Shown here one piece after another: positions 8,573 through 25,255 of a stretch of 64,000 nt of DNA (positions are counted from its first letter, which is position 1; the number at the start of each line of letters is the position of its first letter). The notes under the pieces are model-generated. The model was not told the DNA's origin and ran no database searches. It worked only from the letters and a program-made list of their open reading frames with translations. A program made the translations under genes and the position numbers. Source of the DNA: Scatophagus argus (taxonomy: Eukaryota; Chordata; Actinopteri; Scatophagidae); NCBI RefSeq assembly GCF_020382885.2, contig NC_058503.1, positions 22,143,535-22,207,534 of the forward strand. Direction: 5' to 3'.

Positions 8573-8578
8573 TTTATT
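8573..8578 (-). promoter_or_regulatory. gtpbp8 polyadenylation signal
   Basis: AATAAA on the minus strand, 86 bases past the gtpbp8 stop codon. It is the first canonical hexamer downstream, which implies a short 3' UTR of about 100 bases. Confidence 0.7.
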
Positions 8579-8663
8579 AGAAAATAAAAGTCTGTGAAGC
8601 GGCTGTCTGGATGTATGTGGACCCAGATGTGTGTGGAACTTAGCAGGTCCCAGATGTGCTCTG

Positions 8664-14030
<5,367 letters not shown>

Positions 14031-14600
14031 TTTCCCCTGCAGATCTCAGACCTGCCTGGAACTGTGATCACACTCACAGCACAGCCTCATACTAACATTA
14101 GGACAAGACAAATGACACAAGAGAGCACTGAAGAGCTACGTTTAAACAACACGCCAATTTAAAGTTCCGTATTTAGGAATAACAAATTCATAAACACGGT
14201 ATGAACTGTCAACACGATACTTTGTACAGAAATACGTTATATTTGACTGTAAACCTGATTCTGTCCCTAAACAGACAACGTTCTGGTCAAAAGGACTTGA
14301 AGCAAGCTAGCAAGTTATTAGCATTACACCAACAACACGTTTGAAATTAACGACATTCATTTAGCGAATTTAACGACTTACCGGAATTAAAATATTTTTA
14401 TTAGTTAACGATGGAACAATACAAATAATACATCATCATCTGGCTAAAATGCAACTGTTATCATGAGAGCCTTCTTTGCAAGTTACCACTATCCTCCATG
14501 TTTTGTGCAGCGCTCAAATGAATCCGACTGAAACAACTTGGTAAAGAGTTCCGCTATAACAAATTAATTTTCCAGTTATTTCATTTAGAAGTATTTGGAA
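14031..14600 (-). promoter_or_regulatory. gtpbp8 5' leader and upstream region
   Basis: Lies directly upstream of the start codon and contains the in-frame TGA at 14046-14048. No TATA box is placed convincingly and there is no CpG-rich island. The exact transcription start cannot be set from the sequence. Confidence 0.35.
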
Positions 14601-17600
14601 ACTTACTCGTTAGCTTTATTTAACAAACCTGGAGTATGAGATAAAACTGAAATAAAGTAACAGAATAAATCGGGTTTTTTTGCCACATATCAATATGGAA
14701 GGATAAATTATTTTTAAGCCTTGCAATTACCTACACTCTTAATGATACCAGCCAAAAATAAATAGCCCAAAAGCTTAGGCTAAAGGCTTTAATTTTCTTC
14801 GACTTTATTTGTTTATTTATTTAGTAGTGTAGTAAGTAGTTATAGTAACAGTAATAGAAATAGCAGCAGCTGCAGCAGTATGTTTGTCTTATTGTGTATA
14901 TTAGAAAATTTTTCACTTCTTCATTTTACTTGTCTGGAAACATTGTTAAATGTTAAATGGTAGCCTGAGTCTGTTAGAGTCATTGCAGTAATATCAGCTA
15001 ATAATGCTACTAGAGATTCATTGAAGCTCCCTTCAGACTACGCTTTATAACACACAAATAAAGAAACAAAGCAATGATGAGGGAAAGCAGTGCACACTTG
15101 GGATGTTCGTCCCTTAAATTGCATCATCATTTATGCGTTTGTTGTTTCTGAGGATAAGTTTTAATTTAAAAAAGTGGGACTCAACCAGCAGACAGTGAAA
15201 TGAGACTCTGAGGAGGCTAAAACAAGGGCTTTGCATCACGTCTCTGTTTCCCTGTGCTATTCTAATATTGCATAGGGCACTGGGACCATAATTAATGAGC
15301 ATGAATCCTCTTTTAGATTCGGCTACATTCTTCACATTGATGCATGGCTGCTGAAACATACAGAAACATTCTTGTGTTCCTGCTCTTGGATGAAAAACGT
15401 CTCCTCTCTGCAGGGAAAGGAGGTACAGTTCTAGCTGTCACATACTTCCTCCATCACCCTCTTGGTGAGGATTACTGAGGATTATAATACTGAAGTTTAT
15501 GAAGAGCACGCCAAAGAAATGTCTTCATAAATTTGGTTATAGGAGGTGGCAGTGATAGGAGTGACTCCAGGCTTCTCTCCCACTCTGCATTCTTTTACAC
15601 TGAGTCTCCCTGTAGGAAATGGAGTTTGGTGTTCAAGCGGCGGTCAGGTTTCACAGGTTCATGCACACAAACTGATTAGCCTCCTTCTCCCAGTTTCTCC
15701 CAAAGAGTGCTCTCCACATCCCACCCTCCGGAGAGAAGAAATCAGTTGTAGCATTTATCCAGCTGTGATTAATAGTCTGAAAAGCAATTTTAATTTGAAA
15801 GGTAGAATATTTATCACACTCTGGGGATCTCACTTGAAAATAAATCAGTGTTATCTACTCATGCCTTCCCTGCAGTTTGTTCAGCCTCTTCTCCCCACAT
15901 GGTGGCAGTGCAGACCACCGAAAGCCTCACTTTGCACCCGGGCTGACTCGTTAAATATCTGCCTTCACCCACTCGTGCCAATCGTCCCTCTGTTCCATCT
16001 GGGTTTTATGACCTGATGTGATTCATCGTATGTTCGCCGAGCAAATTAATTCACAGATATCCAATTACAGCTCTCATATTCTCCCTGTCCTTTTTGCAGT
16101 GGAGTCTTTAATCCTCATGTGGTAACTCCTGCGCCTTTTTCATTCATCACACATTTAAGAGAATACAGATTTCATGTGAATCAAGTGCCTTATTAAAATG
16201 GAAAATTAAACACATGATTGATTTATCCTCTCAGTCTCTCTGTCTCTCTTTCGTGTTTCCTCATTGTTCGTGTGTCTTGTGCATCATTAAATAAGTGTTA
16301 CACATGTGTTCACCAATTAATTAAATGGCTTCAGCTGAAACATGAATAAAAGAAAGAGCAGTTTGGTGCCACTCAGATTACTTAGCAAATTAACAGCTGG
16401 TAGCTGCATTACTTCAGCATTTCATTAATGCGCAGGGAGATGAGAGCAGAGGGAATGGACACCATGGGCAGCTGATGGGGTCCTTAATAGGTGGATGTTT
16501 TTAGTAGCCGGCCATTTATATGGCTTTTAGCACAAAAAGACCTCACAAAACCACACTGCGCCAGGGCTTCTAAGAGGCTCTTGTGTGGGAAACAAGACAG
16601 TGAGGGATATATAGCAGCAGAAGGGACAGATAAATGATGGAAGGAGCAGAGAGGAGGGGATGAGCAGGATAGGCGGGGGGTAGGGAACGGAGGGAAGGCA
16701 GGCCAAGGGTGCTCCCATGACTCCATCACCTCCATCCTTCACTGTGAGCCAGAGGATCAAATGCCAGACCAATCAATCGTCCACCAAACAGACATCTGCA
16801 GTGCAGGCCATGATGGCATTTACCTCCCCAGGGCACATATCAATAAAAAAAAAAAAGATATCATACAGAATTGATTGTCCTCAGACAACCTGCCCACCTA
16901 CACCATCAAACCAGCCTCTCGCCATCATTATCATTTGTTCTTTGGTTTTCTTATTTGCTCTGTCAGTTGCCCTCCAATCCACTGGGTTTTTCTTTTCTGT
17001 TGTTTGCCTCTTTGTCTATTGCAGTTATTTTACTGTGATTGATTGATGAACAACAGGCAAAGTTTGTCAGGTTTCTTGCAGCAGCAGCCACCACTGACTT
17101 TGTGCCCCATTCAGAAAAATAAATCCCGTCCCGTCTTGAGGTTCAAAGATTTTCCTCTCACAGAAGTGAATCCTGAGAAATCCCGAATGCAGTTGTAAAC
17201 TCAACTCTTTAATCTCTTTGACGTCAGTGTTAACATTTCCAACACTTGTGTTTTCAGTTATTTTGAGTTTAGGCTCTACGCTAACTCAGGCTCATTCTGT
17301 AGTGATTACTGCAGTTAAGAAACGTTTTTTCTGTGATACCAAAATGTCATCCTAAACTGAGCTAAGATCTGATTTCATACTTGGGAAGTTTCTGTCTGGA
17401 GGCTCTTTGTGGTCTTTTTGACAAAGCAGCATGGGGAACAAGTCCAGCTGCAATGCTGACCGGCCACCCACAAACGCCCGCACATACACACTGATGATGC
17501 TTTAATCTGACACTGAATTATCACAGCGCTTGACCCAAGTGACCTTTTCAGACCCATTAAACAGTTCATTTGCATGTTAACCACCCAGGACTCCCTCAGC

Positions 17601-19345
17601 CGCCCCCCGCTCGGCCTCCGATACCTCCCGTCGTGATGTGACAGGGGCACAATGGGACGTGCGCCGCCAGAATACCAAAGCCCCCCTTGTTCCTTGCTTT
17701 TGTTTGCTCAGGCGGATGGAGTGCAGAGGAGTTTATCAAGTCAAGAGGTCAAACCATCAATACGCCTCATACAAACACACACGGCCGTCACATACACTCA
17801 CCTCAAGGGCAAAAAGACAACTAGAGATTAACAAGGGCTGTATATTTGTTCTGTCTCCCCATCTGGTTGGGCTGAAAGCTGTTGGGCCCAACACCTGTGG
17901 CAACCATCCTCCATGTTCCACTGCTCAAGTGGAGAACTCTACGTCTGAAAGCGAATGCTGTATCATTGTATCATGTATCATGGCCGGACTTGCTGCCTCC
18001 TGCGTTTCCACTCTCATTACTCTCTCTGTCTGTGTTAAGTAAACAGAACAATCAGAGGAGCAGCCGCCTTCACTCTTGTGGAAAAAGTAAAAAGGCCACA
18101 TGAGGTGAATCACCCAGCTGTAACCCGCACATCAATAATATTCACACTGCTCACCAAACTTGAGCTAAGACTGAAAGACTGGCCTCAGTTAGCAACACTG
18201 ACATTTAATAAGAACTGCAATACAATATAAATCACAAGCCTCTGTGATGTGAGCTGCAGTGTTGAGAGCCGTCCAAGCCGAGGGCTGTGCCGTCTCTTGT
18301 TCTTCTTCTGTGTCTCTCTCTAAGCACCTCCCATGAATACAGCATAAATATTTTGGCAGGTGGTTTGGAGGATATTAGAGCACAAGCGCAGAGCACTCGC
18401 GGATATCGATTTTGCTTTAGCAGCCAAGAACCATGGATCTACTGGCATCGATATATGGAGGAGAGGAGGTCAAATGAGGAGGAATGACCTTGAGCCAGGA
18501 AGCTATGTTGACAAATAAAGCATGGGGAAGGAAATGCAGGGAAACAAAACACTGAAGATGCCAGAGTGCAGAGACTCGGGGGTGGTGCTGTGAGGGCTAC
18601 AGAAAGATAACAAGGAGAAGAGCATAGATTAAGAATTTGGAGTATTTGATGCTTAAAGGGGTGTGTCTGACACCAAACTATCTGTTCAACTTGGACTTAC
18701 AGTATTGCAAATATTTATGTGCATCTGTGCAAAGAAGGTGAAATCAGCATCTTTGGGTTGAATCTTTCAAAAAGAAAAGCTTATAAAATGTTGCTAAATA
18801 TAAAAGAAAGAGTCACACAAGCATCTCCACCGATGTTCCACATGTTCCAGCAGTCAGTGGGAACTTGAAACGTGGACACGTCTCTCCAGAAAGACGTTCA
18901 CTGCTGTGAAAGAGAGCCTGAGAGAGAGGAATTCAAACCCAGCTTACTTTCTCACCTGAAGTCAACGCGAATGGCAAATTGTCTGTTTTAGAAAGTTACA
19001 GAAAGCAAATCACCATGAGCCTGCGTGCCAGGATGAAGATACACACCTTCAACTTTAAAAACTTTAAAATTATCATTTGCAGGAAACGTAGACTCTGGAT
19101 TAAGTCCCTAAATGTTTTCTCAGCTATCACTTCACGGCTGAACTGTATGAGTGGTCACAGCAGCCAACAGCTTTTACAATCTATGGAGGGCAGCAGTCCT
19201 AAAGTTGACTGTAGGATTCAGACAACATAGAGAGAAGTTAAAAACTCTTCATTTGCATCTTCTAGCCACTCGATAATCATACAGACATGGTTGAAAATCA
19301 ATACAATTTCCCTTTGAAGCTTGAGAGATGTTTTGATTTCTGGCT
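14601..19345. other. Noncoding stretch upstream of gtpbp8
   Basis: No defensible coding exon on either strand. From about 15690 to 16560 the sequence changes to a homeodomain-site-rich style (listed separately). The remainder is ordinary intergenic DNA with short pyrimidine tracts. Confidence 0.5.
15690..16560. promoter_or_regulatory. Candidate conserved noncoding / enhancer segment
   Basis: Dense TAAT/ATTA cores (TTAATTCACAG, CCAATTACAG, CCAATTAATTAAATGG, TTCATTAATG) in a sequence without simple repeats or coding structure. This resembles the conserved noncoding elements found around vertebrate developmental genes. It is an impression of style only, without any alignment. Confidence 0.35.
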
Positions 19346-19657
19346 AAGGATGGGAATCGAGAACCAGTACGGTCTGATCCATAATAATCATATGCTTGAA
19401 AGCTTCTCTGTTCTCTTTATCGATGCCGGCATATTTTTCTGACTTGGCAAAACAGAGATGTCAAACTCACGTGGATGTGGGAGAAACGGTCCAAAGCTCC
19501 ATTTCACAAAGATGACAGCAGGTGTGATGTCTTTAAAATGATAACTTTATGTCAGGGTGGAAACACCAGCCACAAGACGAAACATCTTTCTAAGCAACAT
19601 GAGATCCAACTCCATGAGTGCCTCTGCTTCCCAAATGAGCAGCAAGTCAGTAACTGA
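19346..19657 (+). pseudogene. Decayed hAT transposase fragment with BED zinc finger
   Basis: The segment opens with GGATGGGAATCGAGAACC, a terminus style of fish hAT elements. About 130 bases on, a frame from 19475 reads KDDSRCDVFK, then GGNTSHKTKHLSKQH and IQLHECLCF. This matches the pattern of a BED zinc finger (C-x2-C, then H-x3-5-H with the GGNTS turn) at the N-terminus of hAT/ZBED transposases. The second zinc cysteine is Phe, and the frame stops soon after. No catalytic region follows, so it is a relic. Confidence 0.55.
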
Positions 19658-19680
19658 TGCTAAATATCCTTGATGCTGAA

Positions 19681-19744
19681 ATCCTGTGTGAGCCATCAAC
19701 AATCAATCAGTTTCCTCAATGATTGTTGATGGCCCACACAGATT
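19681..19744. other. Perfect-stem hairpin, MITE- or miRNA-like
   Basis: The arms 19685-19705 and 19720-19740 are reverse complements except at one position (core GCCATCAACAATCA against TGATTGTTGATGGC). The stem can extend to about 25 pairs with one bulge, and the loop is 14 bases. The size and near-perfect pairing fit a small precursor RNA or a minimal palindromic transposon relic. I do not recognise the arm sequence as a known microRNA. Confidence 0.45.
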
Positions 19745-20265
19745 GGCATTTTTATAGGTGAAATCCTACCTGTTCCCATGTGTATTCCTGATGCAGTTTA
19801 GTTTAAGTCTGGAGTCTGATTTTACATGCTGCAACAATAAATAACACTTGAAGCAACGAGGGCAAACTTGACCTTTCTCTTTGTGGATCATGTGAAAATG
19901 CATCCGAGACCAATTAAAAACCGCGGGGACACCATTCTTTCAGGATAAACACTGCAGCCTTTCTGCTGCTGTTAAAAAAAAACAAAACAAACAAAAAAAG
20001 GATAGAAAACCTCATGCTGAGGAATACAACACTGAATCTGCAAAACCTTGAATTTGTTTATTCATCTGATGCATTCATCCATGTGGAAATGAGGTGTTAA
20101 AGCACAGCTGTGCTCCTACACGCCAACCCATCAGCACAGTGCTGTGTGAGGTGACCTCTCAGGTCACGTTTCAGGCTTTAGACTGCTCCCTACCTCAACA
20201 AGACCATTACCACTGCCAACACCTCACTTGCTCTGTTCTCTATCACCTCTCTTTGTCTGTCACTG

Positions 20266-20298
<33 letters not shown>

Positions 20299-22420
20299 AA
20301 GAAACTCACAATCCTCCACCCGTCTCATTCTGTCTTTCATTCCACAGAAATGATTTATTTTGTTTCTCCCCTCTCCTCCTCCAGTCTTCAGCCGCCCTCG
20401 GGGTCAGCGTCGAGCTCCATCACTCTGTCTGGATTCTTAATCCCCACACTGGAGACGCCTGTGCCAATACAGGAGAATAACAGATTAAAAACCACAGCCC
20501 GAGCCCCGAGTATCTCCCCCTTTCTGTCCCTCTGTCTCTGCCTCCCTCCGTCCTCACAACAGATAAGTGGAAAAATAAACTCGGGGAAGCTAAGCCAGAG
20601 TTGAGAGGCGAGTCATCGAACCAGGGATGACAGAGAAGCTTCCAGCGCGGTGGTTAATGAAGGTGATGCGGCACAGCAAGGCCCTCTGCGGAGGCTCTCT
20701 GAGTTATAACACCGGAGCCTTGGGAGGTGACACGAGTGCAGGCGGGAAGGTTTCCACTTGGCTGCAATTGTCTAAGGAAGATACATGGTTGACCCCAGAC
20801 AGAAAAAATAAAAGTAGCAGAACATAAAAATAATGAAACCCGAGGATCCGTTTTCACATAACCAAAAGTAATGGCTCTTCCACCTATAGGAGGTCACTGC
20901 CAGCTCTGGCTCCAAAGCAAATGGAGGGACGATAGAGTATCATGGCAAATGGAGACAAAAAAATCCAAGGGATTTTATTATAGAGGATCTAAAAATAACA
21001 GCAGAGATGGAAAAAAATGGCACTAAAATTTGTTGACTCTGGAGATCTTAAAACAGCATGCCTAACCACTGATCCAAGACCAGTCCTGCTATGAACCCAC
21101 GCTGCTATTTTGCATGACTTCACAACCCAACCAGTGACCTTAAACCGGGATCTTTAACAAAGCGGTTGCAGTCTTTTCATTCTGAGAGGACATTCTTGTC
21201 CTTGTTGTGTGAGAGATGGGCAGAGGAGGGAGGTGAAGCGGGGAGGTGAGAGAAGGGGAGGGGTGGAGCTGCTACAACAGAGATAATGGCTGTGTCAATT
21301 TCACACTGCTCTCCTCATAAAAGCTGAGCCAGGAAGCCGAGAGGGAGGGGAATCGCAAGTGCATGTGCACAAGTGTCCGTCCAGGAGAGTCTGCAGACGC
21401 CTGATTGCAGGTGTCGCTCCGGTCTTTGTGCACGTGTGCTGACCTCGAGACACCGAACTGAGGTGCATCATTTCCTTTTACAAAAGAATAAAGTCAGATA
21501 GGTTTACTGGCACTGTTATTTTAATGATGTAATGTCTTTGGTAAAGAAGAAGAACAAGCATTAGCATTGTTAGCGAGGGTTAGCACGCACATCAGCTGTA
21601 ACTTCTGGAAAAAGCTCACCTGATTTGACTAACAGACGGTGGGGTTTCATATTAGCTTCAGCAGCCATTCACTGCTGCACCTCCGTCATGTTAGAGAAGA
21701 ATTTCATCATGAGGAGAAACATTTACAGCAACCAGTTACCCTTTCAGTATGATGATAAGCCACAGAGATTTACTTGCTCATATCACCTTCATTTAGTTCT
21801 GATAGCCTTGTGCCTTGTTGTTGTAGTTTTTGTCACCAGGAAGACTGAATTACTTTATCGCTACAACTACTTAAAGCCCAGAAACTCTGAACTGGGCACT
21901 TTTAACACTTTTATGGGCGAAACACAATGATTAGAGGTGTTGGGGCAAACTGAGGGAAAAGTCAAGTTGAACTTCTAAAAGATACATGGTGTCTTTCCAT
22001 AGAGACGCATTTGTTATTTGTGAGTAGTATAAGTATTTGTATGTTGCTTCAAGAAAGAAAGAAGGAAAGAAAGAAGGGAAAATAAACATGAAAGGTTTCT
22101 GTGCCTGCCTGTGTCACTGTTCTCTCCTCCACACCTCGGTGACTTTGAGAGGACAGTCGGGTGCAGGGTGGGGTGAGGAGGGATGCAGTGTCCTCCTCCT
22201 CCACCCTTCCTCCTCCTCCCTCTGTGTCTCACTCCTTCTGTTCCCTCTGGCCCTATAGAAAATCTCAGGGCCCTGACGACAGGACATCCCTCTCCCATGG
22301 CTTCACGGCGGCCGGTATACGTGCTGCTGGCTCATTGTGACTCGCTGGACTGCACAGCCTGCACTCACAATGTGTTTATTGGACACAGCTGCATGTGGCG
22401 CTTCGAGTCTGCTGATGGCA
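19745..22420. other. Noncoding stretch with microsatellite
   Basis: No gene seen. It contains a CA repeat at 20266-20292 and purine-rich tracts (22050-22082). The open frames between 20094 and 20857 run through simple sequence and show no recognisable protein. Confidence 0.5.
20266..20292. repeat. (CA)n microsatellite
   Basis: An uninterrupted AC run of about 27 bases, followed by imperfect CAAACACAAAG. Confidence 0.95.
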
Positions 22421-22466
22421 GAAGGAGGAGGAGGAGGAGGAGGAGGAGGAGGAGGAGGAGGCGGAG
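22421..22466. repeat. (GGA)n trinucleotide repeat
   Basis: About 13 GGA/GAG units ending in GCGGAGG. It creates a poly-Arg frame on one strand and poly-Leu on the other; neither is taken as a gene. Confidence 0.95.
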
Positions 22467-22639
22467 GCCCAGGCCGGACGGTGAGGTCATCTTTATGGGG
22501 ACAATGAGGTGGAACAGTGGTGGCACATTGGGAGGATGCAGGCTAAAAGTAAAAATCTGTAGAAGCAAAGAGGAGAGAGATGGACAGGTGAGGGAAGGTA
22601 AACACAGAACAAGAGTAAAGTCTTCAGGTTCCAGGGGGA

Positions 22640-22745
22640 GGCACAGTAAAATATTTGCCTTATTCTTGCGCACCTAAATTAATCATTCTGGATGGCGCAA
22701 TCCAATTACAGCTTGTGGTTCTGCAATGTCAATATTCTGTAAGAA
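22640..22745. promoter_or_regulatory. Candidate conserved noncoding segment
   Basis: A short block with TTAATCATTC, CCAATTACAG and GGATGGCGC motifs, unlike the purine-rich DNA beside it. Homeodomain-like sites are close together. Unaligned and therefore tentative. Confidence 0.3.
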
Positions 22746-23329
22746 AATATGAAGAGGAGAGTTTCTGGGAGGTAAAATACATAAAGTCCACTTCATAAAC
22801 GTTGTTATATGAAGGCAAATGGTCAGTGGTACAAAAATGACACACAGTTCAAACTAGAGCCCACCTATTCAATGAGCACGCAAGGAAGGCCTGGAACAGC
22901 TTTTCTCTTTTCTCATCGTGGTTCACTCATGTTGCTTCTGTCTTTGACTTCAGGGTGCATTCAGGTGAATCTTGTAAACTCAGAAATCTAAAGGTTGTTT
23001 AAAACCATAAAGCTTCTACTTTATTCTACTTTTCCTTTGTTGAAGTCCACAGGCCTACAGCTGTTATGGCAGGTTCACAAGCAGCTCTGTGATCATTTTT
23101 AGGTTATCTCATCACTGATCAGTCAGTAAATACAATAAGAAGATACAGTTTGGAACCAGTACTGAATCCCAGACAGCAGTTTTGCTATCGGCTCAAATGT
23201 TATAACCCGACACAGAGCCCACAGAGGGGAAACCTGTGTGTTTGCTCTCAGCCTTATATCCCTCTCCATGCAGACATGTGCCTTTGTGTGCCAGCCATCT
23301 CTGAGTTAGAAATGTGCCGCCTGTGAGTC

Positions 23330-23580
23330 GTTCCCCTCGAAGCGACAGCGTGCTGCCTGCCGTCTTGTTAGGGCGGTGATTGATTGAGTTGGCCTGGCAG
23401 TCCTGAGCCCCCTGCTCGGTTCATTTGTTATACATTTATAGTTCATAATCCATCTGCTCTCACCTCTTCAAGTTCCATATCATTTTTCATCCTACTTTTT
23501 GTATCAGGGGGCCCATTTTTCTATACGGCTGTGATAGATTGTTTAGTGTCTGCTGCCTATAATTGGCCCAGATAGTGGGA
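23330..23580. promoter_or_regulatory. Candidate conserved noncoding segment
   Basis: Non-repetitive, with GGTGATTGATTGAG, TATAATTGGCCC and TTCATAATCC motifs, all plausible homeodomain/PBX-type sites. No coding signature. Confidence 0.3.
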
Positions 23581-25236
23581 AGACTCACATGTGTTCATGA
23601 TTAGAGTCAGCGAGGAGATCTCTTCATCGTCACTCACAATGGATGTCCAAGTTTCAATAACTGAATCAGTTCATTCGGTCATTCCTCAGCCGGTTTTGGG
23701 CCACAGGAATGCGTCATAAAATGGCTTTCATTGAGTATTTCACACGTCGACGGATTATCTATTTAAGCAACCTTCTCTTAAATTTGTTTGAATGCACCGT
23801 TTATCCTTTTTGCATGAAACCAGCAGGTGGCAGTAGAGGACCATGCACGAACGAGCCGTGCCTGAGTCATTCTGAGTTTACCATCTGTTGCTCTGCAAGA
23901 GTTCCCAGGAGATGCCAGACACGGGAGGTAGACCTAATGCTTGTTACTCTGGCTCATCCCATTTTTTATTATTATTATTTTTTATTATGAACTCCACAGT
24001 TCTCAGCCCTGTTTTTCCTGCTTGCTTTTTAAATTACATGAATTGCAGAATCTGGCTGAGGTTTGAAACGCCTTTCCAACCTTTGGGTCAAGAGAAAAAT
24101 GGGATAAATTTAAGTCCACTTGAAAAAAACAGAGCCTTCATCACACTTAATTGATTATAATGGTAGCTTTGCGTGATTTGGAAATGAAAACCCAAATCAA
24201 CAGCTGCACTCAAGAAAAGCAAAACCAACTTGCCTGCCAGTGAGTTGTTTTTGGGATTCAGACTTAAAATTTGAACATTTTTTAAAAAATGCATACTTAT
24301 TCAGTGAGCTCACAGCAACACAAACTACAGGACAGGGTCCAGCCTCACTGTAAATGTATTTCAAATACCACAAGAATTCTCTGTCCTCAGTTTGTGCTTG
24401 CCTGCCAAACGCAGTTGTAAAGATCTGGGATTAAAGTTGACCTATTTCCTCAAGAGGGATTTTTCAGATTTGTCAGCAGAGCTGCTTCACCTATGATTAA
24501 CCTCCGAGTGATAAAAATCCAAGTGCAACTCAGTGTTTTCACTAAAGAATGAGTTCCTATCAAAAGAAAAGAAAAGATCTACTATGTTTCCTTGGATGTT
24601 AATTTTCTGCCTCATCTTTGTTACAAGGTTGAATGAATCAGTCACCAAAACAAGAGTCAGTTTGGCTGGTTTGTTTGATATTTATACTGATAAAAATACA
24701 TCTTATTAGTGTCGCGTACTCACTACACTACTACTCACTACTCACTATTTTGCCTTAAATAAACCTAAAGGTAATGGGAAGAGCTGAGACAGAAAAGATT
24801 TTGACATTTGACATCCGAATTGATTTTTTAAAATCTCTTCTGTGCTTCAACATGTCATAATTACTGCTGAAAAACGCTGTCTATTTCTCCCTGAATTCCA
24901 GAAATCATTCCAGAAAACGACTCCAGGCTGTGTCGATGACAGAGATCAGGGTTGTATCATGACAGGCTACCACCATGTGCTCCTCTGCTAAATTCTAATG
25001 GTTTAATCCTAAACATCCTGCGAGTCATCGTGGCACATGTTAGTGTGCGCAGTCGAGCCTGTAGCTCCTCCCTGGGCTACAGTGCAGAGGATTACACACA
25101 GAGACTCTGGTGATGATCAGGCAGAGGTGCTCCAAAAATAACATTGTAATAGTGAGAGCTCTTCCAAGCGTCAGGCGAGAACCCATCCTCGACCTCCTCA
25201 GTGGGTGTTGTAATCTGTATGGATGACTGACCTCTA

Positions 25237-25255
25237 TGTGTGTGTGTGTGTGTGT
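25237..25255. repeat. (TG)n microsatellite
   Basis: A run of TG dinucleotides of about 19 bases. Confidence 0.9.

Noticed and set aside
22183..22677. 164-codon frame with a poly-Arg run
   Set aside because: It is driven by the GGA microsatellite. There is no similarity or splice context.
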